Assembly (NCBI RefSeq): GCF_033343995.1
Contig: NZ_CP137573.1
Location: 62,001-126,000, forward strand
Source of the DNA: Streptomyces sp. HUAS YS2
Lineage (GTDB): Bacteria; Actinomycetota; Actinomycetes; Streptomycetales; Streptomycetaceae
Reading direction: 5' to 3'
DNA: 64,000 nt
Below, piece by piece: positions 26,325 through 35,481 of the stretch. The notes below the pieces were generated by a model. The model worked only from the letters and a program-made list of their open reading frames with translations, had not been told where the DNA came from and did no database searches. The position numbers and the translations under genes were made by a program. Within the stretch, counting starts at the first letter, position 1, and each line of letters begins with the position of its first letter.

Positions 26325-27566
26325 TCAGGCCGCATCACGTGTCTGGTGGCTCATGCGTTCCTGCATGTGGCCGAAGAACTCCTCCGGTGGGGTCATTCCC
26401 GCTGTGACTCTGACGAACTCGTCCGAGGCCGAGGGGCTCTGGGACGTGGCGAGGAGCAGCTGCTCCATCTCAGGGGGTGGTGGTTCCATCGTCGCGAACT
26501 CGGCTGTGAACTCGTACATGCTCGTGACCTGCGCGTCCCTCGCCTCCTGGGTCGCCCGCATCGCTTCGTCGAAGGGCCGGCGGCCGGTGAGCACGTCGTC
26601 GAGTGCGTGGGCGCACCGCTCCGCGTCGCGGAAGGCGTCCTGGATGCCCTGGGCGGTGATCGGGTCCTTCAGGTATCCGGCGTCGCCGACCAGGGCCCAG
26701 CCGGGGCCATAGGGTTGGCGGAAGTAGTTGGGGACGGCCGTCCCGACGAACCGTTCGGTCCGCGTGGCCCGCGCGATCCGCTCGGCGAAGGCCGGCGCAC
26801 GGGCCAGCGTGGCGTGGTAGTTGCCTTCCACGTCGCCGCGCTTGGCTTCGAAGTCACGCATGGGCCAGCCGGTGATGACCATCGCCTGGTCCTCATTGGT
26901 GGGCCACGCGGCGAAGGCGCAGTCACCGCGGTCGTAGGCCTCGAACCTTCCGTGCAGGGGCAGCCCGGACCAGTACGTGTAGTAGTAGGCGTTGATCTTC
27001 GGCTTTTCCGTGTAGCCGGCGGCACCGGTCGCCTTGGCGACGGACGAGTGGAGTCCGTCCGCGCCCACGGTGATTCGGGCGTGGTCGACGGAAGTGCTGC
27101 CGTCCTTGCTGTGGCCCTTGATCCCGGTCACCGTGGGGCCCTCGAACAGGATCTCCTCGACGGTGAAACCCTCGCGCACCTCGGCACCGGCTTCCGCGGC
27201 GGCGTCGACGAGGATCTTGTCGAGGACCGTGCGGCGCGGCGCGTACGAGGCGGCGAAGCCGTCTCCGGCCGGGGACCCGACGATGGCGAACGGTCCGAGG
27301 TCGTACGAGTAGGTGTCGATGGGCGGACATCCTGTCGCCACGACCCGCTCCAGCAGTCCCCACCGGTCCAGCGCGGCCAGGCCCGGCGGATGGATCAGGT
27401 GCGTGGAGATCGTGTCGCTCGGGAACGTGGCCCGGTCGACCAAAAGGACCCGGTGACCGAGTCGGGCCAGAAGCATCGCGGTCGGCGCGCCCGCGCAGCG
27501 TGCGCCGACGACGATCACGTCGTGGTGGTGGATTCCGCCGCCGGCTGGGCCGGGCGTGTCGCTCAT
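26325..27566 (-). CDS. FAD-dependent monooxygenase (PHBH-fold)
   Basis: 413 aa from ATG 27566 (GGTGAGAG upstream). The FAD fold reads VIVVGARCAGAPTAMLLARL. GADGLHSSVAKATGA and GDAGYLKDPITAQGIQDAF are the other two signatures of the p-hydroxybenzoate-hydroxylase-like group, which hydroxylates aromatic or polyketide rings with NAD(P)H and O2. No partner genes indicate the substrate. It is monocistronic. Confidence 0.85.
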   Translation of the reverse strand: MSDTPGPAGGGIHHHDVIVVGARCAGAPTAMLLARLGHRVLLVDRATFPSDTISTHLIHPPGLAALDRWGLLERVVATGCPPIDTYSYDLGPFAIVGSPAGDGFAASYAPRRTVLDKILVDAAAEAGAEVREGFTVEEILFEGPTVTGIKGHSKDGSTSVDHARITVGADGLHSSVAKATGAAGYTEKPKINAYYYTYWSGLPLHGRFEAYDRGDCAFAAWPTNEDQAMVITGWPMRDFEAKRGDVEGNYHATLARAPAFAERIARATRTERFVGTAVPNYFRQPYGPGWALVGDAGYLKDPITAQGIQDAFRDAERCAHALDDVLTGRRPFDEAMRATQEARDAQVTSMYEFTAEFATMEPPPPEMEQLLLATSQSPSASDEFVRVTAGMTPPEEFFGHMQERMSHQTRDAA

Positions 27567-28375
27567 TGCTCTCACCTGCCGATCGGACGCCTCGCGAGAG
27601 GGCGGCCGGCCGGGCGAACCGAAGGTGCCGGCCATCGCCGCTGCACGGTGCACGTCCCTTTCTACGCTAGAACACCTTCGGAACGCGGTCTCGGCGGGCG
27701 GGCCCGGACAAGACGGCCGCAACCCCGCGCCGGGCACGGCAGGGCCGAATGCTTCGATCTCACGCTTCGAGGTCGCCGCCGTTCTTGATCCACGTGAAAA
27801 CACAACCTGCGATGTCCGAGTCCAGCATCACCAGGTCGAAGACGGCACGGTCCGCGCCGGCTCTTCGATCGATCGCGCAGTAGCCCCCACCACCAGGAGC
27901 TGCCCTGGAGGAACGATCCGTCATCCCAGGCAGCCGGACGCATTCACGGAAGTGCGGATGGTCGGCTCGCGCGTCGAGGCAGCAGCCCGGTGTAGCGGGT
28001 CACGTCCGGCGTCGTTGCTCGTGGTTATGGGCTCGAGGACGCACCAGCCGACTCCCTTGGTCGATTCCTGACCTTCGGCGCTCCCGCACTCGTCCAGGTC
28101 GCGTTGAGGGCGTCTGGACTGGTGGTGATCCGGTCCCAGGCACGACGTCGCAACCAGAGCTGAGCCGGGGTTCCTCACGTTCGTGGAGGCGGACGGGAAG
28201 GACGCGGCGGCGCCATACCTGAGCCACGGCTGCCGCTCGCAGCGAGCCAACCAGGGCCCCCTCAGAGACTTTCGCCGCCCGCCCCAAAGATCACCCGCCG
28301 TTAACGACCGCGTTCCGATGACTTCGGCAAGTCCCCATAGCGTTCACGACGTTCACATCGCTACTAAGGGGTAAC
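27567..28375. other. Long stretch without a firm gene
   Basis: About 800 bp holding at most a 54-aa minus-strand frame at 27760-27924 (ends DIAGCVFTWIKNGGDLEA, no ribosome binding site) and other weak frames on the minus strand around 28000-28290. The final 80 bp, AT-richer with AAGGGG, form the promoter and ribosome binding site of the phytase gene. Confidence 0.4.
27760..27924 (-). CDS. Possible 54-aa protein or gene remnant
   Basis: The ATG at 27924 opens a protein-like sequence, with AGADRAVFDLVMLDSDIAG, then CVFTWIKNGGDLEA at its end. There is no Shine-Dalgarno site and no in-frame upstream start that looks better. It may be the tail of a degraded gene. Confidence 0.25.
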   Translation of the reverse strand: MTDRSSRAAPGGGGYCAIDRRAGADRAVFDLVMLDSDIAGCVFTWIKNGGDLEA

Positions 28376-29692
28376 ATGACTGCTTTCGCTCTCGGAACCC
28401 TGACCGCGCTCGCCACCGCGTTCACCCTGACCACCAGCCCCGTGGCCCCAGTCCCCGTCACAGCCGCCGTGGAGACTCCCGCGGTCTTCGACGACGAGGC
28501 GGGCGGCAACGCCGACGCCGACGACCCAGCCGTGTGGGTCGACCCCAAGAACCCCGGCCGCAGCATCGTCGTCGGCACGCTGAAGGAGGCCGGTCTCGAC
28601 GTGTACGGACTCGACGGGCGGCGCCTGCAGCACATTGCGGCGCCAGCGGCCCCCGGCGAGGACGCCAAGCCCGGCCGCTTCAACAACGTCGACATCGTCT
28701 ACGGGTTCGAGCTGGGCGGCCGGAAGACGGACCTGGCCCTCGTCAGCGACCGGGGCCGTGACCGCGTCCGCGCGTACGCCATCGACCCGGCCGCCGTCGC
28801 GGCCGGCAGGCCGCCGCTGAAGGACGTGACGTCCTTCGACGCCCCACCGGTGTTCGCCGCCGACGAGACCGAAGTGAACGACCAACGCACCTCCTACGGC
28901 CTCGCCGCCTTCAGCGATGACGACGACGCCTACGTGGTGGTGTCGCAGCGCGAGGAGACCCGCCTGCGCCTCCTGCAACTGGAGGACCGCGGCGGACGCG
29001 TCGGCTACCGGACCGACGACACCCTCGATCTGCCCGCCACGTTCACTCTGCCCAACGGCAAGGCGTGGACCCCGTGCGCGGACCCTGGCGAGAACCCCCA
29101 GGTCGAGGGCATGGCCGTCGACCTGGAGGAGCACGTCCTGTACGCCGCCCAGGAACGTGTGGGCCTGTGGCGGATCGACCTGGACGACGAGGAGTTCGAG
29201 GACCCGAAGCTGGTCGACCGCGTCCGGGAGTACGGCACGCCGTGGACGTACGACGCGACGGAGGAAGAGTGCGTCCTCGACACCGCTCACGACCCTGGCT
29301 TCGGCGGTGAGCACCTGAGCGCCGACGCGGAGGGCATCACCGTCTACCACGCCGAGGACGGCGCGGGGTACGTCCTCGCCTCCAGCCAGGGCGACAACGC
29401 CTTTGCCGTCTACGAGCGCGACGGCGACAACGAGTACATCGGTTCCTTCCGCGTCGGCGACGGCAACGTCGACGGCGTGCAGCACTCCGACGGCTCCACC
29501 GTGGTCAACGTGCCCCTCGGCCGGAGCTTCCCCAAGGGCCTGCTGATCACCCACGACGGCGAAGCCACCCCCACCGACGGCGACCGGGCCGGCACCAACT
29601 TCAAGTTCGTCCGCTGGGACGCCGTGGCCGGAGCCTTTCCCGACCCGCTGACGATCGACACCACGTCCTTCGACCCCCGCGACGCGGACTGA
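28376..29692 (+). CDS. Secreted beta-propeller phytase
   Basis: 438 aa from ATG 28376 with AAGGGG upstream. An N-terminal hydrophobic segment (about 1-30, ends VTAAVE) looks like a signal peptide. The mature part has DADDPAVWVDPKNPGRS, FNNVDIVYGF, DRGRDRVRAYAID, ENPQVEGMAVD, GEHLSADAEGITVY and YVLASSQGDNAFAVY: the calcium- and phosphate-binding blocks of beta-propeller phytases. It should release phosphate from calcium-phytate outside the cell. No PHO box was identified. Confidence 0.9.
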   Translation: MTAFALGTLTALATAFTLTTSPVAPVPVTAAVETPAVFDDEAGGNADADDPAVWVDPKNPGRSIVVGTLKEAGLDVYGLDGRRLQHIAAPAAPGEDAKPGRFNNVDIVYGFELGGRKTDLALVSDRGRDRVRAYAIDPAAVAAGRPPLKDVTSFDAPPVFAADETEVNDQRTSYGLAAFSDDDDAYVVVSQREETRLRLLQLEDRGGRVGYRTDDTLDLPATFTLPNGKAWTPCADPGENPQVEGMAVDLEEHVLYAAQERVGLWRIDLDDEEFEDPKLVDRVREYGTPWTYDATEEECVLDTAHDPGFGGEHLSADAEGITVYHAEDGAGYVLASSQGDNAFAVYERDGDNEYIGSFRVGDGNVDGVQHSDGSTVVNVPLGRSFPKGLLITHDGEATPTDGDRAGTNFKFVRWDAVAGAFPDPLTIDTTSFDPRDAD

Positions 29693-29761
29693 ACCCACGA
29701 GCCCTACGGCCTTCGCGTTGAGGACAGGCCGGGTCGGTGTCGTCATCGTCAACGTACCGGG

Positions 29762-29892
29762 CCGATGAGCCGTGGAGTGGAAATCCCATGCCAGACACAG
29801 CCCGTTGAACGGGGGAACCGACCCGTAGGACCAGCCGGTCACCGCTGGCAACCACGCGGGAATCCCCGCCCTTTAAGGCGGGGATGATGCAA
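29762..29892 (+). mobile_element. Orphan tnpB 3' end / IS200-IS605-family right end
   Basis: The plus-strand frame gives QPVERGNRPVGPAGHRWQ, then PRGNPRP and a stop, matching the C-terminal extension of actinobacterial TnpB proteins as I recall them. It overlaps a hairpin CCAGC..GCTGG (29831-29848) and a perfect 9-bp stem ATCCCCGCC/GGCGGGGAT with loop CTTTAA (29862-29885). In IS605-family elements this region forms the right end and the 3' part of the omegaRNA guide. No tnpA or tnpB body is present, so this is a solo end or a residual non-coding RNA. Confidence 0.5.
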
Positions 29893-30034
29893 CGTGCACA
29901 GTATCCGCTCGACCGCGAGGTGCCGGAGTTCTGACCGAGCTCGGTCGGGCCGACGGCCGGCCGGTCGCGTCCCCACCCGACGCCTCAGGCCGAGCCGGGT
30001 CCGCATCGCAGGAAGCGGCGAAGCCAGAAATGAG

Positions 30035-30078
30035 GACGACGACGGGGCCGGCTACCGAACCGGGCCCCGCCGTCGTCA
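30035..30078 (-). terminator. Strong stem-loop after the NCS2 permease gene
   Basis: GACGACGACGGGGCC pairs with GGGCCCCGCCGTCGTC around a GGCTACCGAACC loop. It lies about 20-60 bp beyond the permease stop on its downstream side. There is no long T-run, as is usual in streptomycetes. Confidence 0.6.
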
Positions 30079-30096
30079 ACTCAACTGATTTTGACG

Positions 30097-31566
30097 CTAC
30101 TTGACGCCGAGCAACTGCTCGATCGGGTCGATGGCGAAGTAGACGAGGAAGAGTGCGGAGGCCCCCCACAGCAGCCAGTGCACCTCGCGCGCCTTGCCGA
30201 GCGCGGTCTTGATGACGACGTAGGCGAGGAAGCCGGCGCCGATGCCGTTGGTGATGGAGTACGTGAACGGCATGACGGCGATGGTCAGGAACGCCGGGAT
30301 GGCGATGTCGTAGCGGTCCCAGTCGATGTGCTTGACCTGCGTCATCATCAGGAAGCCCACAGCCACGAGAGCGGGGGCGGCTGCCTGTAGCGGCACGATC
30401 GTGAGGACCGGCGTGAGGAAGAGCGCGAGCGCGAACAGGCCGCCGGTGAACAGGTTGGCGAAACCGGTGCGAGCGCCTTCGCCGACGCCTGCCGCCGACT
30501 CGATGTAGGTCGTCGCCGAGGACGCCGACGCGGCGCCGCCGGCCACGGCTGCCGCACCGTCGATGAGGAGCACCCTGCCGAGGTTCGGGACCTGGCCGCG
30601 TTCGTCGAGGAGCCCGGCCTCGGCCGTCACGCCGACGACCGTGCCCATGGTGTCGAAGAAGTCCGACAGGATGAGGGTGAAGACGAGCAGCAGCACGGTG
30701 ACGACGCTGACCTGCCCGAACGCACCGAAGACGTCGAAGTTGCCCAGCAGCCCGAAGTCGGGAGAGGCCACCACGGAGTCCGGGAGCGAGGGGGTGGTCA
30801 GGCCCCAGGTCTTGATGTCGGCGGCCTTGTCGAGGATGACGGCGAGGACGGTCATCGCGACGATGCTGATCAGAATCGCGCCCTTGACCTTGCGTGCGAG
30901 CAGCACGATGGTCAGCACGACTCCGAGGGCGAAGACGAGCATCGGCCAGCCGGTGAGGCTTCCGGTGCCGAGCTGCACCGGCACGGTGGTCTTGGCCGCG
31001 TCCGGGACTCGGGTGACGAATCCGGCGTCGACGAATCCGATGAACGCGATGAACAGGCCGATACCGACACTGATGGCCTGCTTGAGCGGCTGCGGGATGG
31101 CGTGCATGACGGCCTCGCGCAGACCGGTGAGTACGAGGACGCAGATGATGAGTCCTTCGAGCACGATCAAGCCCATCGCGTCGTCCCACGTCATCAGCGG
31201 GGCGAGCTGGAAGGCGACGACGGCGTTGAGGCCGAGACCCGCGGCGAGGGCGAGCGGGAGGTTGCCGCCGACGCCCATGATGACGGTCATCACAGCGGCC
31301 ACGAGCGCGGTGGCGGTGACCAGCTGCGCCGGGTCGAGCTGGGCTCCGGTCTTGTCCTCGGCCGCGCTCAGGATGATCGGGTTGAGGACGAGGATGTACG
31401 CCATGGTGAAGAACGTGGCGATTCCACCGCGTATCTCGCGCGCGTACGTCGATCCGCGCTCGGTGATACGGAAGTAGCGGTCGAGCGGGCCGCCGGGGGT
31501 GCGGGAGGAGCCGCCGGCGTGGGGGTGCGCGTCGTACGGTGCGCCAGTCGCGCTGGGGGAATTCAT
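30097..31566 (-). CDS. NCS2-family purine permease (AzgA/PbuG-like)
   Basis: 489 aa from ATG 31566, with GGAGAG upstream. About 12-14 hydrophobic segments are present. The start IRGGIATFFTMAYILVLNP and LILSDFFDTMGTVVGVT are AzgA/PbuG hallmarks (adenine, guanine or hypoxanthine uptake with protons). The N-terminal 30 residues are cytoplasmic. The neighbouring allantoinase-like gene and a DNA-binding protein make purine use the likely context. Confidence 0.9.
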   Translation of the reverse strand: MNSPSATGAPYDAHPHAGGSSRTPGGPLDRYFRITERGSTYAREIRGGIATFFTMAYILVLNPIILSAAEDKTGAQLDPAQLVTATALVAAVMTVIMGVGGNLPLALAAGLGLNAVVAFQLAPLMTWDDAMGLIVLEGLIICVLVLTGLREAVMHAIPQPLKQAISVGIGLFIAFIGFVDAGFVTRVPDAAKTTVPVQLGTGSLTGWPMLVFALGVVLTIVLLARKVKGAILISIVAMTVLAVILDKAADIKTWGLTTPSLPDSVVASPDFGLLGNFDVFGAFGQVSVVTVLLLVFTLILSDFFDTMGTVVGVTAEAGLLDERGQVPNLGRVLLIDGAAAVAGGAASASSATTYIESAAGVGEGARTGFANLFTGGLFALALFLTPVLTIVPLQAAAPALVAVGFLMMTQVKHIDWDRYDIAIPAFLTIAVMPFTYSITNGIGAGFLAYVVIKTALGKAREVHWLLWGASALFLVYFAIDPIEQLLGVK

Positions 31567-31909
31567 CAACTCTCCAGAATCAGCACATGCCCTCGGGAGC
31601 GGCACATGGGTGGACTCGGGGAACGCATTCGGAATCAGGGACAGTTGGGGCGATCCTCTGATGCCGTAGTCAGCCTCGTGATGCGCGAACGCACATGCGA
31701 AGTGGTGTGGATCATACGGACGCAAGCCCTGCGGCGCGGACTGGATTGGTAGCAACTGCCAATGGTTGCAAGGATGTTATGAAGATCCAGCGGCTGCGCC
31801 CCCACCTGGACCGCTTCCCGCCCGGGCCGCCCTCGGAGACACACACGAAACGCACACTCGGCAGAACGCACAGTAGCCAGATCGCGAAACGATCTCTAGC
31901 ATCCCGGCT
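31567..31909. promoter_or_regulatory. Divergent promoter region, NCS2 permease and XRE-like regulator
   Basis: The region contains GCAAC-N7-GGTTGC at 31752-31769, with outer TTGG/CCAA, as an imperfect dyad. AT-richer pieces such as GATCATACGG probably belong to the permease promoter. A related half-site pair occurs in the ArsR operon promoter at 40307-40367. Confidence 0.35.
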
Positions 31910-32611
31910 GTGCCTGGACCCCCCTCCCCCCATGACCGGCCCGCGCCCTTCGACGCCGCTGCCGCGCGCCGCATCCGCGAGTCGCTGGGCATGACACCGA
32001 GCCATGTCGCGCACGGCCTGCGCGCCTCGTTCGGTTTACGTCATGTCAGCCCTGACATCGTCATAGCCTGGGAACGCGGCATGGCCGCGCCCAGTCCCAG
32101 CGAGCTCACCGCCCTCTCGAGCGTGCTGTGGTGCGATCCGACCCAACTCATCGGTACGCCACGTGGGTTGAGGGAGCACCGCCTCATCAGCGGCTACGCC
32201 GCCGCCGACGTCGCTCGCGCGATCGGCATGGACTTCGGCGCCTACGAGCACGCCGAACTCACCGGTGTCTGGACGGGCGACGCCCGGCAGACGGCGGCTC
32301 TCACCTCCGTGCTCGGCCTGTCGTCACGCGACCGCATGGCCGTCACGGGTGACGCCGAGCGCCTCGCCGGACTGCTCGCTGACGCGGTGAGCACCCGCTG
32401 GCAGGCGCACATCCGTGCCGTCGCCAAACTCACCGGCCACGACCGCCGCACGCTCGACGGCCCGCTGCGGACGATGCACCAGGAGTACCAGCACCTGATG
32501 ACGGCGACCCTGAGTCGGGCCGCCGGTGCGGCGGCCTCCGGCGAGCAGGGCCGCGCCTACATGGAACGGGTCGTCGACCGCTTCTGGGACCTCGTGGAGG
32601 CATCGGCCTGA
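31910..32611 (+). CDS. XRE-like helix-turn-helix regulator
   Basis: 233 aa from GTG 31910. Residues 10-60 form a Cro/CI-type helix-turn-helix (RRIRESLGMTPSHVAHGLR, then VIAWERGMAAPS), and a second similar segment occurs at about 88-120 (LISGYAAADVARAIGMDF). The C-terminal half is alpha-helical and unknown. It is divergent from the purine permease with a 343-bp promoter region, so it is the likely regulator of purine uptake. There is no strong ribosome binding site; an internal start is possible. Confidence 0.75.
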   Translation: MPGPPSPHDRPAPFDAAAARRIRESLGMTPSHVAHGLRASFGLRHVSPDIVIAWERGMAAPSPSELTALSSVLWCDPTQLIGTPRGLREHRLISGYAAADVARAIGMDFGAYEHAELTGVWTGDARQTAALTSVLGLSSRDRMAVTGDAERLAGLLADAVSTRWQAHIRAVAKLTGHDRRTLDGPLRTMHQEYQHLMTATLSRAAGAAASGEQGRAYMERVVDRFWDLVEASA

Positions 32612-32972
32612 GAACCGAGCGCGCCGGCTGGTGGAGACGGAGCGGCTTCCGGGCCGTGATCCGCGTCGGCGGCCCTGCGGCTCGGGGCCCGACAGGGTGC
32701 CGGAGCCGGTTCCAGCGGCGGCCGCAGCCTAGCTCGAGGCCCTTCGGCCCGCGATCCACCGTTGTCCCGTCGCGGCGGTCGCGGTAGGCGCACTTACCGC
32801 CGTCGGCAGTGAGCACGGCCATCCGCTCCCAGAACACGAGGCTGCGACGGCGCCTCGGGATGGGGGCATGCTGTGTCGACACCGTGGGCCTCCGGCGTCG
32901 GCATCGACGACGTCGCTGCAGCGGCATGCAGGCGTTCCCAGGCCGCATGTGCGCAGCGCCGGCTCCCAAGCG
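32612..32972. other. Gap with an HNH-like scrap
   Basis: On the minus strand 32751-32858 reads LVFWERMAVLTADGGKCAYR, which resembles the start of an HNH motif (WxRM..LTADGG.C.YC). The rest of the domain is absent. Otherwise no gene is supported. Confidence 0.35.
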
Positions 32973-33875
32973 TCACCGCGGGTGCGTGGCGAGCCAGTGC
33001 CGGGCGATCTGTTCGCGCGTGGCGACCCACGCGCCGCCACGCTGCGCGACGTGCCGCAAGAAGCCGTCGAGCGCGCGAATGCGGCCGGGCCTGCCGATGA
33101 TCCGGCAGTGCAGGCCGACGCTCATCATGCGGGGGCGTTCGGCGCCTTCGGCGTGCAAGGCGTCGAACGTGTCGATCAGATACGCGAGTATGTCGTCGGC
33201 GGTCGTGAACCCGTGGACGAGTAAGAACTTGAAGTCGTTCGCGTCCAGGCTGTACGGCACGACGAGGTGCGGCCGGCCGGCCGCCTCGACGTAGAACGGC
33301 AGATCGTCCGAGTAGTCGTCGGAGTCGTAGAGGAAACCGCCTTCCTCGACGACGATGCGCCGTGTGGCGTGGCTTGTCCGGCCGGTGTACCAACCCACGG
33401 GCCGGCGTCCGACGAGCCGCTCGATCGTCGCGGTCGTGCGGGCGACATCGCCGCGCTCGATGTCCTCGGGCACGTCGCGGTAGTCGATCCAGCGCCAGCC
33501 GTGGCCGGCCACCTCCCAGCCGGCGACGCCCATCGCGCGCGCCGCAGCCGGGTTGCGCTCCAGAGCCTGCCCCACCGCGTGGACCGTCAGCGGTGCACCG
33601 TGTGCCGCGAGCGTGCGATGAATGCGCCAGAACCCCACCCGCGCACCGTAGGCGAACATCGACTCGACGTTCAGATCACGTCCGCCGGCCACCGGCGGCG
33701 CGCCGACGACCTCATGCAGAAAACCCTCTGAGGTCATGTCACCGTCGAGGACGTTGTGCTCGCCGCCCTCCTCGTAGTTGAGGACGAGGCTGACGGCCAC
33801 GCGCGCGCCGCCGGGCCAGGCGGCACGCGGCGGCTGGGCGCCGTAGCCGACGAAGTCGCGCTGATGGTCGGACAC
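32973..33875 (-). CDS. Allantoinase of the polysaccharide-deacetylase family
   Basis: 300 aa. PuuE proteins open the hydantoin ring of allantoin in purine breakdown, using the NodB/CE4 fold. Visible: WPGGARVAVSLVLNYEEGGE, RVGFWRIHR, EVAGHGWRWIDY with the family's histidine, and PHLVVPYSLDANDFKFL. The typical NYEEG motif replaces the TFDDG metal site of sugar deacetylases, which supports the allantoinase call. A Ni/Zn-independent mechanism has been proposed for the group. It lies next to the NCS2 permease/XRE pair. A related chitooligosaccharide deacetylase is less likely. Confidence 0.8.
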   Translation of the reverse strand: MSDHQRDFVGYGAQPPRAAWPGGARVAVSLVLNYEEGGEHNVLDGDMTSEGFLHEVVGAPPVAGGRDLNVESMFAYGARVGFWRIHRTLAAHGAPLTVHAVGQALERNPAAARAMGVAGWEVAGHGWRWIDYRDVPEDIERGDVARTTATIERLVGRRPVGWYTGRTSHATRRIVVEEGGFLYDSDDYSDDLPFYVEAAGRPHLVVPYSLDANDFKFLLVHGFTTADDILAYLIDTFDALHAEGAERPRMMSVGLHCRIIGRPGRIRALDGFLRHVAQRGGAWVATREQIARHWLATHPR

Positions 33876-34041
33876 GGCGGCACCCTACCGTCGATCGACC
33901 ACCGTCTGGACGAGGCGCAGCGGCGGCGCCTCGGGACGCGCATGGCCGGCGCTTCGCGGGCGGAGGGCCGGATTCGTGATCTGATGCAGTCAGACCGTGC
34001 CGCTGTCGAATCCCTCGTCGAATCCCCTCCCGGATGGCCCG

Positions 34042-35223
34042 ATGAGCACTCCGCACACCCCAGCGTCGTTGCCCTCACCCACGTCGGAACCGGGGCCCCG
34101 GCACGCCAGATGGCTGGAACTCTTCTTCGACCTGGTCTTTGTCGCCGTCGTCGCCCAGCTTTCGCACGGCCTGCACGGCGATCCCGGCTGGCGCGAGTTC
34201 GCCGTGTTCCTCGGCCTCTACTTTCCGCCCTGGTGGATGTGGGCGAATCTCACGGTCTCCGCCAATCTCTTCCAGGACGACAGCGCCCGCCGCCGCGTCG
34301 TCATGCTGATCGCGATGCTCTGCCTCGCCGTGATGGCCGCCGCGGTGCCCGAGGCAGACGGGGACCGGGCCCCTGCCTACGCCCTCGGCTACGCGGGCAC
34401 CCGCCTCGTCCTGCTCGCCCTGTGGTGGCCCGCCACCCGCTACCCCGCGCCCCGTACCCTGCCCCGCTGGCGGCCACTGACCTACTGCCTGCTCTCCGGG
34501 GTGCTCTGGGCCGGCTCGGCGGCGGTTCCGGCTCCCTGGCGCTACGGGATGTGGGTCGCCCTGCTGCTGGCGGAGATGGTCCTGCTACTGACCGCGCGCG
34601 GCAGAGGCATCCCGGGCCCGGTCCACACCGGCCACCTGGTCGAGCGGGTCGGACTGTTCGTGATCATCGTCCTCGGCGAGTCGGTACTGGCACTCATCAC
34701 CTCGACAGACCACACCTGGACTGCCGCGGCCGGGGTCGTAGCTGTGCTCGGGTTCGTTCTGCTGGCCGCGCTGTGGTGGTCCTACTTCGACTTCGCCTCG
34801 ACGGCGGCGGAGCGCGTCATCGGCGCCGCCGGTACCCGCGAGGCCTACCTCCTCGCCCGTGACGTGGGCGGCTTTCTGCACTTCTTCGTCACCGCCGCCG
34901 TCATCTCCATGGCCGCCGGACTGGCCACCGCCGTGGAGGAGTCCGGTCACGACCACCTGGCACGGGGCGCGGTATGGGCCCTCGCCGGCGGGTTGGCCGC
35001 CTACCACGCAGCGCACGCCCTGATCGCGCTCCGGTTCGGCCGTCCCCTGCGTGAGGTGACCGTCTGGGCACTGCCCGGGATCGGCATCCCTCTCCTGGTC
35101 GTCCTCGGCGCCGATGTGCTCGCGCCGTGGCTGGTGGTCCTGCTCCTCGCGGCCGAGGCCATCGCCCACCTGCTGTACGCGACAACCATCCGGTCCCGCC
35201 GTCAGACCGCCGGCACCGCATAG
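34042..35223 (+). CDS. Low temperature requirement A (LtrA) membrane protein
   Basis: 393 aa from ATG 34042 (GGATGG upstream; an earlier in-frame GTG at 33997 lacks a site). The N-terminal RWLELFFDLVFVAVVAQLS is the LtrA hallmark, and WWSYFDF near the middle and GLYFPPWWMWANLT are further signatures. About ten transmembrane segments are expected. Function of the family is unclear; it was first linked to growth at low temperature in Listeria. It is monocistronic. Confidence 0.9.
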   Translation: MSTPHTPASLPSPTSEPGPRHARWLELFFDLVFVAVVAQLSHGLHGDPGWREFAVFLGLYFPPWWMWANLTVSANLFQDDSARRRVVMLIAMLCLAVMAAAVPEADGDRAPAYALGYAGTRLVLLALWWPATRYPAPRTLPRWRPLTYCLLSGVLWAGSAAVPAPWRYGMWVALLLAEMVLLLTARGRGIPGPVHTGHLVERVGLFVIIVLGESVLALITSTDHTWTAAAGVVAVLGFVLLAALWWSYFDFASTAAERVIGAAGTREAYLLARDVGGFLHFFVTAAVISMAAGLATAVEESGHDHLARGAVWALAGGLAAYHAAHALIALRFGRPLREVTVWALPGIGIPLLVVLGADVLAPWLVVLLLAAEAIAHLLYATTIRSRRQTAGTA

Positions 35224-35481
35224 CCCGCCGTGTGGGTTTGTCACGTTCAGTAGCCCTCACATCAGGGCCGGCCGACACGGGAGCGGCGCAGATGAGTTGT
35301 GCAGCACAGCGTGCTCGACGGGACGCTCGCGGGGGGCGAAGCCGAAGAGCCCGCGTCAGGCCGCACATCTGTCGAGGTCCTCGACTACACATGTGCTCGC
35401 CCGGCAGGATGGAGCGGGTTCCCGCCCTGCCTGACGGTACCCGGGGCTGATCTACCACCACTTCGGAATCGAGTACCGCGA

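Noticed and set aside
26346-27788. A 480-codon plus-strand frame
   Set aside because: It is antisense to the FAD monooxygenase and has no domain-like sequence.
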